Shown piece after piece: positions 55,869 through 64,000 of a stretch of 64,000 bases of DNA. The DNA comes from Crocodylus rhombifer. Lineage: Eukaryota > Chordata > Crocodylia > Crocodylidae. The notes under the pieces are model-generated. The model was not told where the DNA came from, did not search any database, and saw only the letters and a list, made by a program, of their open reading frames with translations. Both the position numbers and the translations under genes were made by a program. Within the stretch, counting starts at the first letter, position 1; each line of letters opens with the position of its first letter. The stretch is from the NCBI GenBank assembly GCA_038503035.1, contig JAVSML010024622.1, forward strand, positions 62,001 through 126,000. The letters run 5' to 3'.

Positions 55869-58800
55869 CACTAGTGGATTTAAATGCTTACCCATTTGTC
55901 CTATTAATGCTGGTCTGTTTGATTGACTTAGAACTGGACTAGAGAAAGGCCTCAAACCAACATCAGGAATATTTTTGCAAAGGGGTAAATGGGAGAAGTA
56001 ATCCTCCCCCCCACACACACCTCTTTTCTTTTTTTTTCTTTTTTTTCTAATAAGGCGCACAGAAATCCTGCAGTCTCTACTCAAGCAAACTCAGTCTCTC
56101 CTGGGAGACTGCAACACGAGTAGTTTTCTCAGCTGGGTATTCAAGAAAAAAAATTGTTTTTTTTTAAACACATCAAGATACACAAAGCTTTAGAAAGATA
56201 TTACCACTGGGGAGTCTGGCATTCAGTGATTAATACAAAGACAACCAGATCCTCAAGTCTTTCATTAGTGAATATTATTTAGCTTTTAGCCACTAGCTTT
56301 TTTGTGGCTATCTAGATGGCTTGTGTTTGTAATGCATCTTACAAGTTCTCCACTGGGCCACCATCTAAAACCACTGTAAACATTTTACAACAGCTTGAGG
56401 CTAGCCCAGAATTTATGCCCCACAGTGCATCAGAGCACTGCAAAATCCCAGAGTAGACAAGATAAGAGTGTGTGTCAGTCTCTCAAATCTTCCTTGCCAC
56501 TGACAGATACAAATAGGTTAAGCACAGTACTTTATAGCACAAAGCAGAAGACAGCAACAGTGTTATACAGGTAAAAGTTTATTTTCCCCAGGGAGAAGAC
56601 AAAAGAGACTGACAAGGGGCTCTGCAATCACAATGGTGCAGCAAGATACACTAGTAACATGCCTAATTCCCAAAGTAGTTCCCATTATCTTCAACTGCAG
56701 GCCGTGGAATAAAGGGGAATATTCTTGAATCTGTGGCCTATGTGCATGTGCCCGGCAAAGTCAAAAAATGTTTCTCAACTCTTCCACTGGCAGCATGTGC
56801 ATGAACATTTCTCAATGTGCTAGGTTTCCCAGGGAAAAAGATTCACATGAAAATGAGACCATGTACCCTGTAATTGAGAGATCTAAGTACTGAGCCCTTA
56901 ATCTAGAAACATCTCTGCTGTTTTCATAGATTCAGAGGCTTTCCACACTGGCTACTTTATAAATAGTTTTATTTTATCCTATATTCTTTCTCCTTTTTCA
57001 AGCAAGTTCCCCTTTTTTTTTCAACACACAAGATCAAACTTATGTCTTAGATAGACAAGACTCGACTTGTCTTTATATAAACAGACACAACTCCCATGGT
57101 CTTTAATGGGAGCAGTGACTGCTTATGCTAGGGGTCACATTAACCTACACTACACACCCTGTCTTCACATGTTTAATATGAAATTAGAATGTTGCAGTTC
57201 TTTCTCCACACACCCCATAGACTTGTACCTCCCACAAAAGCATTTAATCCTGCAGATGCCAACACACGTTTTCTAACTAAGGTGGGAGCAGGACACAGCT
57301 GCCTCTCTTAGGCTTATCTATAAGTCATTAGGTGACATGTTCCTGGATGCTTTGCTGGGGACATTTATTTCACAGTAACCCTCATCAATTTTCTTTGCCT
57401 TGAATACACAAATAGAGACTCCCTTTGATGTAACATCTCACACCTTGAACTATATGCTGTAGCCCAGCCTTAAGACCTGCTACTGTGCCTGCCACTTGAA
57501 AGTTCACCAAGGCAGGGGTATCCTGCAGATTTGTCTAAAAAGACGCATTTCCAGGTGGGATTTTCACAGTTACCCTGCAGTAGGAACAGAGGTGGACCAG
57601 TGAAGCCGGTGGTAAAATATCTATAGGCTTTAATGCAGTTTGTGAGGCCAGTGCCAAGGAAACTCCAGCCTGTGAAATTTAGCAGGTTCTCCATCTCTCT
57701 CTGATATCAGTATATTACAGTATTTGCTGCTATGGATAGAATTACCTGTGCCTTCTCTGGCTTCCAGGTTTTTCCTTACCTCACTTCCCTTTCCCTGTTC
57801 CTACCTCCTGCATGACTTCATTGGAAACTTGTACTCCTATAACCACCCAGCCTTATACTACTGTACCTATTTCTGTCTCTCCAGTGTTGAAGAGCAGTGT
57901 CTATATAGAATCAAGTACCTATGAGATTATCCTAATGGGTCCCTAGGTATTTCAGCTGAAGCATTTAATCATCAATCGTAATATAAGACAAAGAGATACA
58001 ACACCTGTAATACCAGAAGCTCAGCATGCCTACTATAAACCCCTTATGAAACAGTCCTGAAGTAAACCATTATACCTTTATGATAGATCCTTTGGGGAAA
58101 AATTGTCTATTATTGTTTAAGGAAGGGTTATATTTCTGCTGTGGAATTCTATGGGCTGGAAAAAAAACCGTACTCTATTAAATATGTATAGCTTGAGAGT
58201 AATTTGTATCACCTGCTTGGCTGAATCCATTTTCAGGCCCATAGGACTCTTCCCAGGAAAAAGTGGGGTGATGTACTAAGAGAGGCACACTAATGTTTAA
58301 CCTCTGCACATACATCCATAGGCTAGGTATCTTCCACCAAGATGGCTCAACCTGCAGTCCACCTCTGCAGGTTGAGCAGAGTGGATTCTGGGACTTTTAA
58401 AGAACAGAGACAATGTTACAAAACTTGGGCACAAAGCCAGATGTGCACACACATGCTCCCAACAGACTTTCTGGCATATGTCCATGTCTATATTTCCAGT
58501 CTTTTTTGGATAGGCAGAGCTGGCCCTGCTAAAGCATGGCAACTCCCCCTTACTTAATCTGCTCCATCCTGAGAATACACTGTCTGCAGAGAGGAAATGT
58601 TTATTGGTGGCAAAGTTGTATTGATTGTCATGCCCCAGGCAGAACAATAAGCTTTGGGAACAAAGATGGCTGCTCAAATGTCTCTTGTCATTTTACTTCT
58701 GGGACACATCATTTTGCATGTTGTCTGTCTTTCAGAAACTCTCACTTCTCCATTGTGCAGTCTTGCCTACTTCATAGGCATATTGCCTTTGAATTTATTA

Positions 58801-59887
58801 TAGAAGCAGATGAAAACTCTGAAGAGTGTTTTATCACATGCCCCTTGTCTCAGTGAGTAAATAAAAAAGGACAGTTCCCTAAAGGACTGATCTTTGCTAC
58901 CTGATAGTCAGTGACATTTAAACAGATGAGTTTGAGCAACAGGACTGAGAGGTAGCTGTGCTGTGAACTTGCCCGCTTGTTCGTGCGTGCTTGGCTCGAA
59001 AGCCATTTGTTAGGGCCTGCCTGACAGGAAGCTGACTTCCCATCACTGCTCGAAAAACTGGTAGCAGCTCCTGGGCCTACTGCTGTTCCAGTAAAATATT
59101 AATGTCTTGCAGAATGGTTCTGCTCCCTTTCTTCTTGCTAGCATGCTTCTGGTGCTGTTCATATATTTTAGCCAGACACATTTGTCAGAAGCAGTTTCAT
59201 TTCTACAAATTGCAATTTATCACCTTTTGACACCTGCAAAAGTAAATGGTTTGCTCTTGGGACACCTTAAAAAGGACAGATGAACCTCTAGTGAGCCTAA
59301 CAATTACTTTGTCTAGGATCCACCTCTGCTCTTGCAATTTTCAAAGATAGCCGTTATCAGAAGACGGATGTAGTACAGGAGGGTTCCACAGGCTTCACAG
59401 TTATTTTTGGAGGGACAACCCAGAAACAACTGGCAGAATGAAGAGTTGTGTTTGCAAATGCAGGTGAGGTCTGGGTGAGATTGCTCCAGTAGCATAACTG
59501 TCCTAAGGCTCGAAATGAAGAATCCCTACTTGCAGGCACAAAACGACCAGCGCCATCTCTTGTCAAACTACAACTGTCCTGTAACATTTAATAAGCTGGA
59601 GGGAGGTGGGTTTGGCAGACAGGAGGGTACAGCAAATATCTGGTTGGGGTCTGGCTAGTTTCCAAGGAAGCAATCCAACACATACCACATACATAGAGGT
59701 ACCTAGAACAGGCATTAACAGTCACAGATACCTATCTTTACACATACAAAGTTATTTCTGTCTGCCCATTTCTCTAGACACACTTTCCTACCCTACCCCT
59801 CAAAAATCAATCTTTTGGTCCAGCTCACCCACCAGGCTGCAGCTGTATTCCCAAGCTCCAGCATCCAGCCCATTTGTCTCAGGGACC
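55869..59887. other. Unannotated DNA
   Basis: Four kilobases with no supported gene, RNA or recognised repeat beyond poly-T/poly-A tracts (about 56025-56050, 56150-56165). The short frames show no domains. Confidence 0.4.
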
Positions 59888-60377
59888 TGCAACAGTGTGG
59901 GGACGCAGTCAGGAAGGCCAACCACACCTTGGCATGCATCCACAGATGCATCTCGAGCAGGTCCAAGGAGGTGATCCTCCCCCTCTATGTGGCACTGGTC
60001 AGGCCGCAGCTGGAGTATTGCGTCCAGTTCTGGGCACCGCACTTCAAGAGGGATGTGGACAGCATGGAGAGGGTCCAGAGGAGGGCCACTCGCATGATCA
60101 GGGGACAGCAGGGCAGGCCCTACGAGAACAGGCTACGGGACCTGAACCTGTTCAGCCGCCACAAGAGAAGGCTGAGGGGGGATCTAGTGGCCTGTTACAG
60201 ACTAGTCAGGGGGGACCAGCAGGCATTGGGAGAGTCCCTGTTCCCCCAAGCACTGCCAGGAGTGACCAGGAATAACAGTCAGAAGCTGGTAGAGGGTAGA
60301 TTCAGGCTAGATATCAGGAGGCGCTACTTCACGGTCAGGGCGGCTAGGATCTGGAACCAACTTCCAAGAGAAGTGGT

Positions 60378-63300
60378 TTCATAGTTTCATAGTTTCTAGG
60401 GTCGGAAGGGACCTGAGCATATCATCTAGTCCGACCCCCTGCCATGGCAGAAAAGAGTACTGGCGTCAAACAACCCCAGCAAGATGTTCATCTAACCTCC
60501 TCTTAAACACCCCCAGGGTAGGAGCCTGCACCACTTCTCTTGGAAGCTGGTTCCAGAGCCTAGCTGCCCTGACCGTGAAGTAGCGCCTCCTGATATCTAA
60601 CCTAAACCTACCCTCTGCCAGCTTGTGACCGTTATTCCTGGTCACTCCTGGCGGTGCTCCGGGGGACCAGTGACTCCCCCAGTGCCTGCTGGTCCCCTCT
60701 GACTAGTTTATAACAGGCCACAAGATCCCCCCTCAGCCTTCTCTTTTGGAGACTGAACAGGTTCAGGTCCCGTAGCCTCTCCTCGTAGGGCCTGCCCCGT
60801 TGTCGCCTGATCATACGAGCGGCCCTCCTCTGGACCCTCTCCATGCTGTCCACATCCCTCTTGAAGTGTGGCGCCCAGAACTGGACGCAGTACTCCAGCT
60901 GCGGCCTGACCAGTGCTGCATAGAGGGGGAGGATCACCTCCTTGGACCTGCTCGAAATGCATCTGTGGATGCATGCCAAGGTGCGGTTGGCCTTCCTGAC
61001 TGCCTCTCCACACTGCCGGCCCATGTTCATCTTGGAGTCAATGATGACCCCCAGATCCCTTTCCGCCTCCGTGCTGACAAGAGAGGAGTTCCCTAACCTG
61101 TAAGTATGGTGCCGGTTTTTCCTCCTGAGGTGCATCACCTTGCACTTGTCTGTGTTGAAACCCATCCTATTCTCATCCGCCCACCCTTGTAACGTGTCTA
61201 GGTCTGATTGTAGCCTGTTGCATCCTTCCAGTGTGCCCACGTCCCCCCACATCTTAGTGTCATCAGCAAATTTGAACAGGGTGCTTTTTACCCCCTCATC
61301 CAAATCGCTGATGAAGATGTTGAACAGTGCGGGCCCGAGGACCGAGCCCTGCGGAACCCCACTGCCCACATCCTTCCAGGCTGAGAAGGACCCATCCACC
61401 ACCACCCTCTGGGTGCGGCCCTCCAGCCAGTTGGCGACCCATTTGACTGTGTGGGTGTCTACACCACAGCCCCCCAGTTTCTTAATGAGAACAGGGTGAG
61501 AGACAGTGTCAGAAGCCTTCCGGAAGTCCAGGAAGACTATATCCACTGCTACCCCTGCGTCTAATGATCTGGTGATCTGATCGTAAAAGGCCACCAGGTT
61601 GGTCTGACAGGACCTGCCACTGATGAACCCATGTTGGTTGCCCCTAAGCATGCAGTCCCCTGCTGGCCCCTCCTGGATGTGTGCCAGCATAATTTTCTCG
61701 AACAGCTTGCCTAGGATCAAGGTAAGACTAACCGGCCTGTAGTTTCCCAGGTCCTCCTTCCTGCCTTTTTTGAAGATGGGGACCACGTTGGCCCTCTTCC
61801 AGTCCTCCAGTACCTCACCAGAGCACCACGAGTGCTCGTAAAGTTGTGCCAGGGGTCCTGCAATGACCTCGGCCAGTTTCTTTAGAACTCTAGGGTGGAG
61901 ATCATCCGGGCCGGCTGACTTGAATACGTCCAACCCCTCCAGAAGCTCCCTAACTAAATCCTCGCTAACCCGTGGCCCAGTTGTGCCTCCCCTGGGGCCC
62001 GAGGCAGGCCCAGCAGGGAGGTGGCTGTTCTGGTCCCTACTTAGGAAGACGGAGGCAAAGAAATCATTAAACATGTTAGCTTTGCCATCTGGTGTGACGA
62101 CCAAGTTGCCCATGGCATCCTGCAAGGGCCCCACATTACCCGGGACCTTCTTTTTACCCCCTACGTATTTAAAAAAGGACTTCTTATTGTCCTTAATCTG
62201 GGAAGCTAGTCCCAGTTCCATCTCTGCCTTGGCCTTCCTAACTACCCCACTACATCCCCAAGCAACTGCAGAATAGTCCTCCCTGGTGATGACCCCTTCT
62301 TTCCATTGGGTGTAAGCCTCCTTTTTAGCAAGGAGACATTCCTGGATGTTTTTGGTGAGCCACGGAGGCTTGTGTGCTCTCCTGCTCCCTTTGATCCTTG
62401 TTGGGATTACCTTCCTTTGGGCTTGGAGGATCGTCTCCTTAAGGAGGGACCACTCTCCTTGGACACCTGGCTCCCCTCCCCGCCAGGACCTCAGCGCTTC
62501 TCCAACTATCCTCCTTAGCTCGTTGAAGTCTGCCCTCCTAAAATCTAGGGCCGCTGCCTTACTGCATGTCTTTGCCACCTTGCGCTGGATGGTGAATTCC
62601 AGCAGGCAATGATCGCTGTCGCCCAGGTGGTCAAGCACCCGCAGCCCCCTCACCAGGTCATCACCCGTGGCCAGCACTAGGTCCAACAAGGCGTCTCCCC
62701 TGGTGGGGCTGTGCACCTCCTGGGTTAGATGGAGGTCCTGCACTCTGGCCAAGAACCTATGTGAGCGGTCAGACCTGGCTGACTGTTCTTCCCAGGAGAT
62801 GTCCAGGAAATTCAGGTCCCCCATGACGACTGCATCCTTAGCCGTCACTACCTCTGTGGGCTGACCCAAGAATTCCTGGTCAAGCTCTTCTCCCTGGTTG
62901 GGAGGTCTGTAGTAGACTCCCACCGTTAAGTCCCTTTCCCCTCGACTGCCTTGAACTCTAACCCAAAGCACTTCAGAGTGCCCCTCCCCTGACTCCTTGC
63001 TAATTAATGAGGATGTGTATTCCTCCTTAATATAGAGCGCCACGCCCCCACCCCTCTTTCCTATCCTGTCCCTCCTGTACAGCCTATAGCCCTTGACATT
63101 CACCGCCCAATCATGCGTAGCGTCCCACCACGTTTCTGTAATCCCCACTATGTCCAGGCCGGTGTCAGCCAGCAGGAGGGTGAGTTCCTCCTGCCTGTTG
63201 CCCATACTACGAGCATTTGTGTAGAGGCATTTGAGGCCTCCTGTGGGTGTGTGTACTGACCCCCTAGTCCCAGCGTTACCCTGGCCTCTATCTCTTACCT

Positions 63301-63413
63301 GTTTATTCGCTTCGCTCATTGGTCTGGGCTGGGCTGTAGTTGTGGGTGCTGTTTCGTCTGGCAGTCTGATGTTTCCTCCGCCCTCATCTTCCCGTTTCCC
63401 CCAACAAGCCTAG
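60378..63413 (-). mobile_element. CR1 LINE (younger copy) inserted head-to-head
   Basis: Minus-strand element. The 3' end at about 60378 has tandem TTTCATAG terminal repeats followed by GGGTCGGAAGGGACCTGAG, the same tail as its host, so the two are close relatives. The 5' end is at about 63413. A three-base TGG (just before 60378 and again at about 63414) could be the target duplication, but the host repeats GTGG here, so this is weak. At about 3.0 kb it lacks ORF1 and is shorter than a full CR1 (about 4.5 kb). Confidence 0.92.
60632..63319 (-). CDS. CR1 ORF2: endonuclease-reverse transcriptase, nearly intact
   Basis: 895-residue frame for the enzyme that nicks target DNA and reverse-transcribes element RNA in the nucleus. 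Residues 28-245 are the APE-type endonuclease: TNARS 34-38, ITETW 60-64, GDLN 167-170 and the catalytic SDH 235-237. Residues 505-760 are the reverse transcriptase. The first aspartate box is FLDFRKASDTVSH (596-608), GVPQGSVLGP is at 654-663, and the active site FADDT is at 684-688. The CR1 C-terminal region follows (ALVRPQLEYCVQFWAP). The expected start of ORF2 lies near the first ATG, although ORF1 is missing. The last residues (LVPRSTARSDQE) differ from the CR1 norm because an extra G near 60660 shifts the frame, removing roughly the last 60 residues. S603 replaces the phenylalanine usual after KA, and GDLN replaces GDFN. Probably inactive in retrotransposition, but recent. Not a host gene. 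Confidence 0.9.
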   Translation of the reverse strand: MSEANKQVRDRGQGNAGTRGSVHTPTGGLKCLYTNARSMGNRQEELTLLLADTGLDIVGITETWWDATHDWAVNVKGYRLYRRDRIGKRGGGVALYIKEEYTSSLISKESGEGHSEVLWVRVQGSRGERDLTVGVYYRPPNQGEELDQEFLGQPTEVVTAKDAVVMGDLNFLDISWEEQSARSDRSHRFLARVQDLHLTQEVHSPTRGDALLDLVLATGDDLVRGLRVLDHLGDSDHCLLEFTIQRKVAKTCSKAAALDFRRADFNELRRIVGEALRSWRGGEPGVQGEWSLLKETILQAQRKVIPTRIKGSRRAHKPPWLTKNIQECLLAKKEAYTQWKEGVITREDYSAVAWGCSGVVRKAKAEMELGLASQIKDNKKSFFKYVGGKKKVPGNVGPLQDAMGNLVVTPDGKANMFNDFFASVFLSRDQNSHLPAGPASGPRGGTTGPRVSEDLVRELLEGLDVFKSAGPDDLHPRVLKKLAEVIAGPLAQLYEHSWCSGEVLEDWKRANVVPIFKKGRKEDLGNYRPVSLTLILGKLFEKIMLAHIQEGPAGDCMLRGNQHGFISGRSCQTNLVAFYDQITRSLDAGVAVDIVFLDFRKASDTVSHPVLIKKLGGCGVDTHTVKWVANWLEGRTQRVVVDGSFSAWKDVGSGVPQGSVLGPALFNIFISDLDEGVKSTLFKFADDTKMWGDVGTLEGCNRLQSDLDTLQGWADENRMGFNTDKCKVMHLRRKNRHHTYRLGNSSLVSTEAERDLGVIIDSKMNMGRQCGEAVRKANRTLACIHRCISSRSKEVILPLYAALVRPQLEYCVQFWAPHFKRDVDSMERVQRRAARMIRRQRGRPYEERLRDLNLFSLQKRRLRGDLVACYKLVRGDQQALGESLVPRSTARSDQE

Positions 63414-63592
63414 TTTAAAGCCCGCTGGAGGTGGTGCTGGCCCCTACCCTGGGGGTCTTTAAGACAAGGCTAGATGTACACCTTGCTGGGGTCGTTTGAC
63501 CCCAGTACTCTTTCCTGCCATGGCAGGGGGTCGGACTTGATGATCTGCTCAGGTCCCTTCCGACCCTAGAAACTATGAAACTATGAAACCTT

Positions 63593-64000
63593 CCCCCCCC
63601 ACTCCCCCCTGCCCAACTCCTACACATGGGCAGCCTGTCAAATCACTACACATATTTATCTTCCATTTCAACATCAAACATCAGCTTCCCCTCTAGTAGC
63701 TGAATTGTTCCCCAACATAAACACCCCCACTCAGCTTCCATGACCCTGCCACCTCCTAATTATCAGCAGTCCAGCCTGATCCCCTGTTCCAGATCACCAC
63801 TAAACTTCTGTAACTGGCCAAGCAGACTGAACTGGCAATGCTCACCTGAAATCCTGTCACCTGTGCTCTAAACTCCTCCCCACACACCGCCTAATGCCTG
63901 ACTAGGTGTGCTCTTACCAGGACCTCTTTGCCTCCTGGTCATGACACATCCAAATCTGGGATCTCCTTGGGTTTGCATGTAGAGCTGCTAATACCCTGTA
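63593..64000. other. Unannotated DNA
   Basis: Starts with C-rich low-complexity text. No gene or repeat is supported. Confidence 0.4.

Larger units (their letters stand above)
59888..63592 (+). mobile_element. CR1 LINE (older copy) interrupted by a second CR1
   Basis: The plus-strand left block, 59888-60377, encodes the ORF2 C-terminal region in one frame (GDAVRKANHTLACIHRCISS through RAARIWNQLPREVV). The right block, 63414-63592, continues with VVLAPTLGVFKTRLDVHLAG. It then enters the 3' UTR (GGTCGGACTTGATGATCTGC, CAGGTCCCTTCCGACCC) and ends in AACTATGAAACTATGAAAC. The element is 5'-truncated, and its coding block is open where visible. Confidence 0.93.

Noticed and set aside
60708..61499. 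Frames of 98-119 codons overlapping the CR1 ORF2
   Set aside because: Shadows of the 895-codon frame in other phases.
1..64000. LTR retrotransposons or endogenous retroviruses
   Set aside because: No paired long terminal repeats, primer-binding site or gag/pol/env motifs were seen; all reverse-transcriptase sequence is CR1-type.
1..64000. Prokaryote-style systems (CRISPR arrays, operons, riboswitches)
   Set aside because: Nothing in the window is bacterial; the direct repeats present are microsatellites, minisatellites or transposon-derived.

Overview
The window is vertebrate nuclear DNA, almost certainly from a crocodilian (an alligator-like genome). The evidence is a dominance of CR1 LINEs of the crocodilian/turtle/bird type, many short hAT- and Harbinger-like DNA elements, old MIR-type SINE traces and moderate GC. 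No host protein-coding exon, tRNA or rRNA could be supported on either strand, so this is intergenic or intronic sequence. There is one 10-base N gap at 31477-31486. The organism call rests on the style of the repeats, not on a database search.

Layout. 0-10 kb: a 5'-truncated CR1 (531-2460, minus), a CR1 tail (4165-4387, plus), a small MITE (6407-6578), and a CR1 (8403-10240, minus) split by a 951-bp Tigger-like element with a TA target duplication. 10-23 kb: mostly unannotated DNA, with a CR1 split by a hAT element with an 8-bp target duplication (15009-15776), a long-period tandem repeat (17850-19545) and scattered MITEs. 23.5-28.8 kb: wall-to-wall DNA elements, including two very large inverted-repeat (foldback) elements and the fossil of a hAT transposase gene. 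30.5-33.4 kb: a chain of end-to-end short elements, each junction marked by ATA. 34.2-38.5 kb: one plus-strand CR1 broken by at least two, probably three, nested insertions. 41-48.5 kb: more of the same MITE families and several minus-strand CR1 tails, one carrying two hAT MITEs. 49-59.9 kb: largely unannotated, with MIR and SINE traces and two MITEs with recognisable target duplications.

59.9-63.6 kb is the youngest-looking part. A plus-strand CR1 has been interrupted, head to head, by a minus-strand CR1 that keeps an 895-codon ORF2 (endonuclease plus reverse transcriptase) with nearly all catalytic motifs intact.

The elements work together only as a stratified record: older CR1s serve as targets for DNA transposons, and a later CR1 landed in an earlier CR1. 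Nested insertions with recognisable duplications allow a relative chronology to be read from the window. The ORFs outside CR1 and the hAT fossil look like chance frames in GC-rich repeats.
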